From positions 1 to 16,093 of the forward strand of contig CBDVCD010000050.1 of assembly GCA_965372385.1 (NCBI GenBank): a stretch of DNA of 16,093 nt. The letters run 5' to 3'. The notes under the pieces are model-generated. The model was not told the DNA's origin, searched no databases, and saw only the letters and a program-made list of their open reading frames with translations. This document shows positions 1-6,340 of the stretch, piece by piece (the first letter of the stretch is position 1; the number at the start of each line of letters is the position of its first letter). The position numbers and the translations under genes are program-made. The stretch is from JASJBU01 sp965372385. Its GTDB lineage: Bacteria; Pseudomonadota; Gammaproteobacteria; Chromatiales; Chromatiaceae.

Positions 1-937
1 CTGATAGACCGGGGGCAGATAAGGTGGCAAGGGCCGCAGCTCAGGCTTCTCCAGGACATAGGCGGCCTCCGGACTCATGCCGAGGGCGCGCTTGGTCCTT
101 TGATTGGCGGTGTGCTCGCACCAGGTCCGGGCCTGGGCGTTCAGGTCGTCCCAGGTGCTGAACTGGCGTCCCGGCAGGAAGTTTTTTTCGACAAAGTAAA
201 AGGGGCGCTCCACCCGGGCGCTGCGGTTGGCATCGCCGATCGCGTGCGCGATAAACTCAAAGCCGAAGATCTGTCCGAAGGCCACCATCTCCGGGGCGAT
301 CACCGCCTCGGCTCCACTGCCCGAGGCCACCACCACATTGGAGTTGTCGACCATGCAGCGACCGGCGCTCCCGTCCATAAAGCAGAGCGCCTCACGCAGA
401 AAGGCCTTGACCTCGAAGCGGGTAAAGCTTCCGCTCCTGCTCACGCCCCTTACCTACATCCATGTAGGCAAAGCAGGGGAAGTAGTGGATGAAGATACGC
501 CGGGAATAGGCGAGCACCAGGGAGGCGCACTGGGCCTTGATGTACTTGTCGTCCAGCTTGAGGCGATGCGGCGAGGTATCGAACTGCATCTCCTCGCCCC
601 TCCCGAAGTGGTAGCTTCCGGCACGCTGTTTCGGTGCCCGCAGATCGGCTTCACGCACCCAACGGGTCAAGGTGCTGTAGGGGATGCGGATCGCATGCTC
701 CGTCTCGAGGACCTCTTGTACCCGCACCACATTGCCTTCACAAAGTGCAAAGGTCTCTTGCAGAAGAGGTAGGATGTGCGTTGGGATTTCCGGTTCCACC
801 AGTCCCTTGGGTGGCGGTCGGCGTATCGCCTGGCGTACGCTGTTGCGTGAGAGCTTCAGCAGCCGGGCGATCTTGCGTACCGGGGTGCCCTTGGCCTTCA
901 GGGCCAGAATCGCTTCGCGAATTTCCGGGGCTATCAT
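1..937 (-). pseudogene. IS21-type DDE transposase, frameshifted by a small insertion, C-terminus outside window
   Basis: The gene starts with ATG at 937, with GAGGA six bases upstream. The N-terminus (residues 1-40) has a helix-turn-helix (KIARLLKLSRNSVRQAIRR). The reading frame follows the IstA-like core up to F156 and then leaves it, reaching a stop at 392. Removing 46 bases (one GCTTT copy plus 41 bases, within 424-474) restores a continuous frame to the window edge. That repaired frame contains VKAFLREALCFMDG, VDNSNVVV, GFEFIAHAIGDANRSARVERPF and TANQRTKRALGMSPEAAYVL. The three acidic catalytic residues are then present: D120 (QFD), D182 (VDN) and E228 (VERPF). Loss of function is therefore due to the insert and not to general decay. 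The protein should bind the element ends and carry out DDE strand transfer, normally together with an IstB ATPase. The start lies 200 bases inside the ParB-like frame, in a +1 relation. Confidence 0.85.
424..474. repeat. 41-bp palindromic insert with 5-bp target duplication inside the transposase
   Basis: AAAGC occurs at 424-428 and again at 470-474, flanking 41 bases (429-469) that are absent from the expected transposase frame. The insert contains the inverted repeat CCTACAT-CC-ATGTAGG (453-468). The coding frame on both sides joins perfectly when one AAAGC copy and the 41 bases are removed. This is direct evidence for an insertion with a short duplication, resembling small non-autonomous palindromic repeats. 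The mobilising enzyme is unknown. Confidence 0.75.
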
Positions 938-1829
938 GAGTAGTCCTCGCCAATGTCTCGTCCAAATCCTGAAAAATAGTTTTCAGCTCCACCCAGGCCT
1001 GCTGTAGCGGCCCCGTTTCCAGGCCCGCAAAGACCAACGGCAGCTGCCTGTGCAGTCCACGTAGACGCACAGCGATACGCTTCAACTCCGTCAGCCAGGC
1101 CCCCTCCGGTCCCGCGTGCAGCTCGCTGGCCGCCAGGTCCCGGGTCTGCGCCTGCAGGGCCTGACAGAACAGGCGGGGTTGGGCCAACATGCGTTCTCGT
1201 TTCAGGCGGTTGGCCTTCTGGTAGTGTTGATACCAGGTGTGCAACTCACGAGTAGAGAGGGGGTCGCCCTGCAGGGCGGTGAGCAGGGTCTGTGCCTGGT
1301 CGTTGTTGGGGCGCGCCAACGGGGCCAGCACCCGGGTGGCCGCCCAAGTGGAGAGTTCACCCTGGCAGATGGCCGTAAACAACGCCTCGGGCAGATCCTC
1401 TACCAGGCTCAGACGGCGGCTGACCCAACTCACATCCCGCCCGGTTTGCCGTGCCACCTCCCGCTGGGAAAGTGCAAAACGCGTGATCAGTTCGCGGATG
1501 ACGGCGCCTTCCTCGATGGCTTCCCAGGTGCGATCTTGGATCCGTACCAAGACCCACAACAGGGCTTGTGAGAGGGGGCAATCCCACAGCTCGACCCAGG
1601 CGGTATCTTGTGACAGGCGGCGCAGTGCTTCGATACGCAGATAACCATCGATCAGCACCCAGCGGTCCGCCTGCTCGGCCACCGCCACCACCGGAACCAA
1701 CTGACCGTTTTGCTCGATCGAGCGGGCCAGACGATCGACCAGGCGGGGCTGTCGCATCCGCAGCGAAGCAAAGCGCAGATCCATGCGGTGTAGATCCGTT
1801 TCCAGGGTTTGCATGTTAAAGCGCTTCAT
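738..1829 (-). CDS. ParB/Srx-fold N-terminal domain protein of the IS21-like element
   Basis: The protein has 363 residues. Residues about 15-85 match a ParB N-terminal (ParB/sulfiredoxin-fold) domain: RQPRLVDRLARSIEQNGQLVPVVAV, then WVLIDGYLRIEALRRL in the position of the usual G-E-R-R box, which is changed to D-G-Y-L-R. Residues 116-140 form a helix-turn-helix (ALSQREVARQTGRDVSWVSRRL), as in ParB-type DNA-binding proteins. There is no ParA partner nearby, so a chromosome partition role is unlikely. A role in binding sites within the element (regulation, target choice or end recognition) is inferred. The last 66 residues (298-363) are read over the start of the transposase in another frame and are low-complexity, rich in Gly, Thr, Pro and Asn; homologues may end earlier. 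ATG 1829 is chosen; ATG 1814 (residue 6) is the alternative. No strong ribosome binding site is visible. Confidence 0.75.
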   Translation of the reverse strand: MKRFNMQTLETDLHRMDLRFASLRMRQPRLVDRLARSIEQNGQLVPVVAVAEQADRWVLIDGYLRIEALRRLSQDTAWVELWDCPLSQALLWVLVRIQDRTWEAIEEGAVIRELITRFALSQREVARQTGRDVSWVSRRLSLVEDLPEALFTAICQGELSTWAATRVLAPLARPNNDQAQTLLTALQGDPLSTRELHTWYQHYQKANRLKRERMLAQPRLFCQALQAQTRDLAASELHAGPEGAWLTELKRIAVRLRGLHRQLPLVFAGLETGPLQQAWVELKTIFQDLDETLARTTHDSPGNSRSDSGPEGQGHPGTQDRPAAEALTQQRTPGDTPTATQGTGGTGNPNAHPTSSARDLCTL

Positions 1830-1872
1830 GCCTGAAACCCTACTCGCCCTCCGACTCTATGGCGATGAAGTC

Positions 1873-2038
1873 CTCATTTGCAAGATGAGACTAAAACGAT
1901 CTTAACCTCCCGATACTAAGGCGATTTTCACCAGGCACGCGTTCTCATTTGCAAGATCCTCAGCCGTCACGGGAATCATGCGGTAAGTACCTGTATCCAA
2001 GGAAAAAGGGAAGCTTGACGCGTCCTCATTGGCAAGAT
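1873..2038. repeat. Three copies of a 14-bp motif, minus-strand ATCTTGC(A/C)AATGAG
   Basis: Copies lie at 1873-1886, 1944-1957 and 2025-2038 (starts 71 and 81 bases apart), same orientation. Two are followed on the minus strand by the same GRACGCGT extension. The copy at 1873 is extended to CTCATTTGCAAGATGAG (1873-1889), a near-perfect dyad with a TTGCAA centre. Two copies lie in the end of the Cys-rich gene and one in the gap before the ParB-like start. They look like binding sites for an element-encoded DNA-binding protein; the ParB-like protein is the obvious candidate but this is inference. Confidence 0.65.
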
Positions 2039-2351
2039 CGCCCCCGGGCGGCGGCTGGGGCGCTTTCAGCCGTCTGGCCCGATCACGTTCACGCTGTTTC
2101 TCCCGATTGCGAGTAACTGACTGGGGATGTTTGCGGCGATAGTCACGCCAATAGTCGGGATGCCGGCTGCGCCACTGCCGGTTGGCCTGAACATCGTTGT
2201 CCCGGTAGTCCGGATCGGCGGTTCGCCGGGCCTTCTGCCAGCGTCGTTTACGTTCCCGCTGGCATGGAACTGCAGAACAGAACGTCTGCCCGGGGGCTTG
2301 AGGACGGGGGTGAAAGAGTTTGTGGCAAGCCGGACAACGCCTCTGTTCCAT
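1902..2351 (-). CDS. Small Cys-rich, basic protein of the mobile element, function unknown
   Basis: The protein has 149 residues. Cys6, Cys9, Cys25 and Cys30 (CPACHKLFHP then FCSAVPCQRERKRRWQK) form a probable treble-clef or zinc-knuckle site. A strongly basic, aromatic stretch follows with repeated DPDYRDN, HPDYWRDYRRKHP and RNREKQRERDRARR segments (about 46-95), suggesting nucleic-acid binding. The C-terminal third is different in character. DLANED (105-110) and DLANEN (132-137) are the translation of a DNA repeat also found upstream of the ParB-like gene, so this end may be shaped by DNA sites and not by protein function. ATG 2351 follows GAGAGG at a good distance. It is the first gene of the element's visible operon. 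I do not know a described function; proteins of this appearance accompany transposases, which is from general familiarity and not a search. Confidence 0.65.
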   Translation of the reverse strand: MEQRRCPACHKLFHPRPQAPGQTFCSAVPCQRERKRRWQKARRTADPDYRDNDVQANRQWRSRHPDYWRDYRRKHPQSVTRNREKQRERDRARRLKAPQPPPGGDLANEDASSFPFSLDTGTYRMIPVTAEDLANENACLVKIALVSGG

Positions 2352-2370
2352 ACCGAGCCTCTCTTCGATT

Positions 2371-2382
2371 GAAATCGATTTC
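2371..2382. promoter_or_regulatory. 12-bp perfect palindrome upstream of the Cys-rich element gene
   Basis: GAAATCGATTTC is a perfect palindrome 20 bases upstream of the ATG at 2351, between the gene and the end repeats. The position suits an operator for the element's genes, but no protein can be assigned and chance is possible. Confidence 0.3.
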
Positions 2383-2434
2383 GAGAGTCTTGGCCGGAAG
2401 GCCTATATCAGCAAATGAAGGGCGTTATCTGTTT

Positions 2435-2520
2435 GGGTGGGTCAGGAACAGTGAGCAGCGCTATAGCGAATACCGGGGTGGGTCAATTTTAGTGAGTATG
2501 GGCGGGTCAATCTGTGTGAG
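2435..2520. repeat. Three subterminal 21-bp repeats at the element end
   Basis: Copies lie at 2435-2455, 2476-2496 and 2500-2520, each of the form GGG(T/C)GGGTCA-N6-GTGAG on the plus strand. Read inward from the element end this gives TTGACCCRCCC-type cores. Starts are 41 and 24 bases apart, so all face the same way but are unevenly spaced. Multiple end repeats of this kind are the known transposase-binding arrangement of IS21-family ends. The outermost copy is followed by TGTTAAAG, near which the element tip must lie. Confidence 0.75.
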
Positions 2521-2620
2521 TGTTAAAGGGCCTGCGCGGTCGTTCGGCTGACCTCCTTTGTCCACTGGCGGTTTTTCGTCACTATTCAGAATGAATGATT
2601 GAGCAGCTATAACATACTGA

Positions 2621-2716
2621 TTTCAGGTATTTCTTAAAGAAGTGTCTGCAGCATGGACGCTGCAGTCAAGCCTACAAGGACGTATTCACGGCGACTTCTT
2701 TCAGACATACCTGAAA
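2621..2716. repeat. 96-bp inverted-repeat element (MITE- or REP-like)
   Basis: The left arm 2621-2646 and right arm 2693-2716 are imperfect inverted repeats of about 25 bases; the outer ten (TTTCAGGTAT and ATACCTGAAA) match perfectly. An internal hairpin CTGCAGC / GCTGCAG with loop ATGGAC lies at 2646-2665. The unit is non-coding and compact, like a miniature non-autonomous element or a palindromic intergenic repeat. No target duplication is obvious. Confidence 0.6.
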
Positions 2717-2814
2717 GCAGTGATGTGCTTGTGATGAAGCTGTATAGTTACGTTTTTTTACGTCTGAGGCTGCCATCCATGGCGCGACTGTGGTGGCTTT
2801 TACTGATCCCCGGC

Positions 2815-2831
2815 CCGCACATCGTGTGCGG
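2815..2831. other. Short GC-rich hairpin downstream of oadB
   Basis: CCGCACA (2815-2821), loop TCG, TGTGCGG (2825-2831) form a perfect 7-bp stem. It lies just beyond the larger hairpin at the oadB end, so the oad transcript would carry two hairpins in series. Confidence 0.45.
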
Positions 2832-2837
2832 TCGTTC

Positions 2838-2874
2838 GGTTGAATCCTTTGTCCACTGGACAAAGGATTCAACC
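2838..2874 (-). terminator. Perfect 17-bp hairpin touching the oadB stop codon
   Basis: GGTTGAATCCTTTGTCC (2838-2854) and its exact complement (2858-2874) are separated by a 3-base loop (2855-2857). The stem begins at the base next to the oadB stop. No T-run follows on the minus strand, so this is not a standard intrinsic terminator; it could stabilise the 3' end of the oad mRNA, or stop transcription together with the hairpin at 2815-2831. Confidence 0.45.
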
Positions 2875-4011
2875 TCACCCAACGATAGCGAGAAGTACGC
2901 CTGCTGCTACGGCGGAGCCGATGACGCCCGCTACATTCGGCCCCATGGCGTGCATCAGTAGAAAATTATGGTGGTTGGCTTCCAACCCAACCTTGTTAAC
3001 CACACGAGCCGCCATGGGTACGGCGGAAACCCCCGCGGCACCAATCAAGGGATTGATCTTTCCTCCCGTGACACGATGCATAACCTTTCCCATCAGCACA
3101 CCCGAGGCCGTTCCAATACAGAATGCGAATGCCCCGAGGGCTAAAATACCTAGCGTCTCTACTGACAGAAACTTATCCGCGGAGAGCCTGGAGCCAACCG
3201 CTAATCCCAGGAAGATCGTTACGATATTGATGATTTCATTCTGCGCCGCATGGCTGAGACGCTCAACCACTCCGCTTTCGCGCAACAGATTACCGAATGT
3301 CAACATGCCGATCAGTGGAGCCGCCGATGGCAGGAAAATGACACAGAGCATCAGCACCGTAAAGGGAAACAACACCTTCTCCATCTTGCTGACGTGCCTG
3401 AGCTGCTGCATTTCCACGGCCCGTTCCTTCTCCGTAGTGAGTAGACGCATGATCGGCGGTTGGATGATCGGCACCAAGGCCATATAAGAGTAGGCTGCCA
3501 CTGCGATTGCACCAAGCAGATCAGGAGCGAGTCGGGATGCCAGAAAGATAGCCGTAGGCCCATCAGCACCGCCGATGATGGCGATCGCCGAAGCGTCGGC
3601 CAAGGAAAAATCGAATCCTGGAATCAGGTTTAAACCCAGGGCCCCAATCAAGGTAACAAAGATACCGAACTGGGCCGCGGCCCCCAGTAACAGGGTCCAG
3701 GGCATGGCGATGAGGGCGCCAAAGTCGGTCAGCGCACCAACCCCCATAAAGATGAGCAGGGGAAATATACCCGTCTCTATACCGACATGGTAGATCTGGC
3801 CCAACAGACCATCCGCGCCACCGATTCCAGCCAGCGGAATGTTGCTCAAAATGGCGCCAAAACCAATCGGCAGCAACAACAGGGGCTCAAACTTTTTTAC
3901 CACCGCCAGGTAGATCAACAGCCCGCCGATAAACATCATCAGCGCCTGCCCCCACTCCAGGTTGGCGATCCCCGTGGATTGCCACAAAGGCTCCAGTCCC
4001 AATTCGACCAT
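2875..4011 (-). CDS. oadB: Oxaloacetate decarboxylase, sodium-pumping beta subunit
   Basis: A 378-residue integral membrane protein that decarboxylates carboxybiotin and uses the energy to export sodium ions. Hydrophobic segments run through most of its length. Family signatures are present: IGGADGPTAIFLASR (146-160), in which D150 corresponds to the essential Asp of the Klebsiella pump (D203); AYSYMALVPIIQPP (173-186); GAAGVSAVPMAARVVNK near 325; and HAMGPNVAGVIGSAV near 355-368. Length is normal for the compact form of the family. The ATG at 4011 overlaps the oadA stop by one base (TGATG), without a clear ribosome binding site, so translation is probably coupled to oadA. The beta subunits of glutaconyl-CoA and methylmalonyl-CoA decarboxylases are close relatives; the adjoining oadA-type alpha subunit points to oxaloacetate. 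Confidence 0.93.
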   Translation of the reverse strand: MVELGLEPLWQSTGIANLEWGQALMMFIGGLLIYLAVVKKFEPLLLLPIGFGAILSNIPLAGIGGADGLLGQIYHVGIETGIFPLLIFMGVGALTDFGALIAMPWTLLLGAAAQFGIFVTLIGALGLNLIPGFDFSLADASAIAIIGGADGPTAIFLASRLAPDLLGAIAVAAYSYMALVPIIQPPIMRLLTTEKERAVEMQQLRHVSKMEKVLFPFTVLMLCVIFLPSAAPLIGMLTFGNLLRESGVVERLSHAAQNEIINIVTIFLGLAVGSRLSADKFLSVETLGILALGAFAFCIGTASGVLMGKVMHRVTGGKINPLIGAAGVSAVPMAARVVNKVGLEANHHNFLLMHAMGPNVAGVIGSAVAAGVLLAIVG

Positions 4012-5804
4012 CAGGAGAGACTGATCAATGGAGTGCTTACCTGCACAGCATCGCCCTCTTTCACAAGAATATCGGCCACAGTACCCGCGGAAGTAGCCCT
4101 GACCTCGGTCTCCATTTTCATCGCCTCAAGGATCATTAGCACCTCACCGGAGGCAATCTGCTGTCCCTTGGTGACATTGATCCTATATATATTCCCAGCA
4201 AGTGGTGCCGTTATGCTGGCAACGTGTGGAGCTGGGGCGGCTTGGGCATGAGATGCCTCGCTGCCGGCAGGTGGACCGACATCATGGACCCTGCCATCCG
4301 GGGTCACCTTCACCTCATAGGTCACACCATTCACTTCAACCCGGTAGGCCTCCGTTCCCCCCGCGGGAAGAGCTGGCTCGACAGTTTTAGAAATGGGCTC
4401 AGGTTCACTGCCTGGGACCGGCTCAAAGGCATCCGGATTGTTACGATTCTCAAGGAATTTGAGCCCGACCCGCGGAAAGAGCGCGTAGATCAAGACATCA
4501 TCGATCTCTTGATCGGCAATCGTTAGGCCGTGCTGCCTGGCGAGTTTGCGAAACTCGTCTGTGAGCTTATCCATCTCCGCGTCCAGCAGATCGGCCGGAC
4601 GGCAGGTTATGGGCTTCTCTCCATCTTCCAGGACTCTGGCCTGCAGCTCAATATTCACCGGCGCAGGGGTCGCGCCATACGCTCCCTTCAACACACCTGC
4701 TGTCTCTTTCGCGATGCTCTTGTAGCGCTCGCCTGTCAGAACATTCAGCACCGCCTGGGTACCGACAATTTGAGATGTGGGTGTGACCAGTGGAATAAAG
4801 CCCAGGTCTTCACGCACCTTGGGGATCTCCCGCAGCACCTCATCCAGCCGCTCGTGAGCCCCCTGCTCTCTCAGTTGATTCTCCATATTTGTCAGCATGC
4901 CACCTGGCACCTGAGCCACCAGGATGCGCGAGTCAACACCCTTGAGCGCCCCTTCAAATTTGGCGTATTTCTTGCGCACATCCCGGAAATAGGCGGCGAT
5001 CTCTTCCAGAAGTGACAGGTTCAAGCCCGTGTCCCGATCCGTTCCCTCCAGGATAGCCACCACCGACTCGGTGGGAGAGTGGCCATAGGTCATACTCATG
5101 GAGGAGATAGCGGTATCCACCATGTCGATACCCGCTTCCGCCGCTTTGATAATCGTGGCCGTACTCATGCCAGTCGTGGCATGGCTCTGCATGGCTATCG
5201 GTATGGAACAGACTGATTTCAGACGCTTGACCAGTTCTTCCGCCACATAAGGCCTGAGCAGACCCGCCATATCCTTGATACAGATGGAATCACACCCCAT
5301 AGACTGCAGATTTCGTCCCATCTCCACCCAATAATCCAGATCATGCACCGGGCTGACTGTGTATGACATGGTGCCCTGGGCGTGCTTTCCAGTCTTCAGC
5401 GTGGCCTTTACCGCCGTCTCCAGATTACGGATGTCGTTCATCGCATCGAAGATACGAAAGACATCGACGCCATTTTCTGCCGCACGGTCGACAAAGGCCT
5501 CAACCACATCGTCCGCATAGTGCCGATATCCAAGGATATTCTGTCCCCTCAGCAGCATCTGCTGTGGCGTCTTCGGCATTGCCGCCTTGAACTCCCGCAG
5601 CCGTTCCCAGGGATCCTCTCCGAGAAACCGGATACAGGCATCGAAGGTGGCCCCCCCCCAGGATTCCAACGACCAGAAGCCAACCTGATCGAGCTTCTCC
5701 GCAATCGGCAACATGTCATCCAGACGTAGCCGGGTCGCGAATAGGGATTGGTGGGCATCACGAAGAACGACGTCAGTAATACCTAAAGGCTTTTTTTCAC
5801 TCAT
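4011..5804 (-). CDS. oadA: Oxaloacetate decarboxylase alpha subunit (carboxyltransferase and biotin carrier)
   Basis: A 597-residue cytoplasmic subunit that moves the carboxyl group of oxaloacetate to biotin, giving pyruvate. The N-terminal TIM-barrel carboxyltransferase has DVVLRDAHQSLFATR (D16, metal ligand), CIKDMAGLL (K177) and MQSHATTG (H208). A conserved carboxylase domain follows to about 460, then a Pro/Glu/Ala-rich linker (about 470-545) and a biotinyl domain with EAMKMETEV, where K563 is the expected biotin site. In well-known relatives the metal site reads H-x-H; here the first position is Gln206, a difference worth checking. ATG 5804 is chosen because MSEKKPLGITDVV is the usual N-terminus; a TTG nine codons upstream (5831) is in frame and preceded by AGG. 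It lies 72 bases after oadG and is coupled to oadB. Confidence 0.93.
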   Translation of the reverse strand: MSEKKPLGITDVVLRDAHQSLFATRLRLDDMLPIAEKLDQVGFWSLESWGGATFDACIRFLGEDPWERLREFKAAMPKTPQQMLLRGQNILGYRHYADDVVEAFVDRAAENGVDVFRIFDAMNDIRNLETAVKATLKTGKHAQGTMSYTVSPVHDLDYWVEMGRNLQSMGCDSICIKDMAGLLRPYVAEELVKRLKSVCSIPIAMQSHATTGMSTATIIKAAEAGIDMVDTAISSMSMTYGHSPTESVVAILEGTDRDTGLNLSLLEEIAAYFRDVRKKYAKFEGALKGVDSRILVAQVPGGMLTNMENQLREQGAHERLDEVLREIPKVREDLGFIPLVTPTSQIVGTQAVLNVLTGERYKSIAKETAGVLKGAYGATPAPVNIELQARVLEDGEKPITCRPADLLDAEMDKLTDEFRKLARQHGLTIADQEIDDVLIYALFPRVGLKFLENRNNPDAFEPVPGSEPEPISKTVEPALPAGGTEAYRVEVNGVTYEVKVTPDGRVHDVGPPAGSEASHAQAAPAPHVASITAPLAGNIYRINVTKGQQIASGEVLMILEAMKMETEVRATSAGTVADILVKEGDAVQVSTPLISLS

Positions 5805-5876
5805 AAATACCCAGTGTTCGGTCTCTATCAATTAGCCTGGATCAGATTTACAGTCCGACAGAATTTTACAGCGATT

Positions 5877-6143
5877 TCAGCTATGTGTCGTCCGATATCG
5901 GGAGATTGCCGCGGAGATGACAGCAACCAGGTCGCCCCTGGTCCCTACAGAGGGTTGAATTGTCGGTGTAGAAGGCATGATCTTTTCCCGATCTGCCGCC
6001 CGTTCCTCGACAGCCTGCGCCAATCGGGACATTCCGAGCATGCTGAAGACCAACGTTACCAGGAAGGTAAAGACGATCCCCATGCCTAGAAGCATCAAAT
6101 TCAAACCACTTATAATGAGCTCTGTTAACGGCATGATATTCAT
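5877..6143 (-). CDS. oadG: Oxaloacetate decarboxylase gamma subunit
   Basis: An 88-residue protein with one membrane helix (about 9-35, LIISGLNLMLLGMGIVFTFLVTLVFSML) followed by a polar cytoplasmic tail ending in DLVAVISAAISRYR. This is the usual plan and size of OadG, which joins the alpha subunit to the membrane beta subunit and helps assembly. The tail is short of the His-rich and Pro-rich stretches seen in some enterobacterial versions. First gene of oadGAB on the minus strand. No clear ribosome binding site precedes ATG 6143; ATG 6134 is an alternative. Identification relies on hydropathy, size, tail motif and position before oadA. Confidence 0.88.
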   Translation of the reverse strand: MNIMPLTELIISGLNLMLLGMGIVFTFLVTLVFSMLGMSRLAQAVEERAADREKIMPSTPTIQPSVGTRGDLVAVISAAISRYRTTHS

Positions 6144-6153
6144 TGACTGTTTT

Positions 6154-6197
6154 ACTATGATATTGGCTTTTTACTTGTCAACAAGCATGACTGTCAA
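6154..6197 (-). promoter_or_regulatory. Candidate promoter region for oadGAB
   Basis: Two perfect TTGACA boxes occur on the minus strand at 6197-6192 and 6181-6176. The first pairs with TAAAAA at 18 bases, the second with CATAGT at 16 bases; the first leaves a more credible leader of about 18 bases. The second box is embedded in the dyad CTTGT-TG-ACAAG, a possible operator. The assignment is by consensus match only. Confidence 0.35.
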
Positions 6198-6340
6198 GCA
6201 GTAATTACTTTCATAACACGCCCTTTTGTATTGTTTGAATATACTTACATTGATTTTATTTAGAATATCCATGCTAACTACTAAGTCAGGCTAGATTAAC
6301 GACTTATGCGATACTGCTTAATCAAAGGAAACAGACGAAA

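Larger units (their letters stand above)
1..2520 (-). mobile_element. IS21-like insertion element carrying a ParB-like gene (one end only)
   Basis: Three consecutive minus-strand genes (Cys-rich basic protein, ParB-like protein, DDE transposase) form a GC-rich block. Its right boundary shows three 21-bp repeats whose minus-strand core reads TTGACCCACC or close to it. Cores of this kind, in several copies, are typical of the ends of many IS21-family elements. The left end, any istB-type ATPase gene and the target duplication lie outside the window, so the element cannot be delimited. The exact right tip is placed at about 2520 because the last repeat ends there, with an uncertainty of several bases. 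The family call rests on the transposase sequence and the end repeats. A ParB-like gene upstream of the transposase is not part of the classical two-gene istA/istB layout. Confidence 0.75.
2536..2859. repeat. Diverged 32-33 bp direct duplication (copies 2536-2568 and 2828-2859)
   Basis: Both copies begin GCGGTCGTTCGG and end CCTTTGTCCACTGG, with a few changes between (GCTGACCT versus TTGAAT). The second copy is the left arm and loop of the perfect hairpin beside oadB. The first copy lacks the right arm and is followed by GCGGTTTTTCG. The arrangement suggests duplication or rearrangement of the oadB downstream hairpin, possibly during insertions in this region. Confidence 0.6.
2521..2874. other. 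Gene-free repeat-rich region between the mobile element and oadB
   Basis: No credible gene is present in these 354 bases. The content is structural: a diverged direct duplication (2536-2568 and 2828-2859), a 96-bp inverted-repeat element (2621-2716), a GCCATCCATGGC palindrome (2772-2783), and two hairpins (2815-2831 and 2838-2874). The open frame at 2653-2961 on the plus strand is an accidental reading through these repeats. Confidence 0.7.

Noticed and set aside
100..772. Plus-strand open frames opposite the transposase
   Set aside because: Antisense readings of the GC-rich transposase, which has clear catalytic motifs on the minus strand.
738..1829. Chromosome or plasmid partition locus
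   Set aside because: No parA is present and the gene sits between element genes and element end repeats, so a transposon role is more likely.
1873..2038. CRISPR-like array from the three 14-bp repeats
   Set aside because: Repeats are too short, spacers are 57-67 bases and largely coding, and no cas gene is present.
2653..2961. Plus-strand open frame of 102 codons
   Set aside because: It begins in the 96-bp repeat, runs through hairpins and into the antisense of oadB; no protein-like features.
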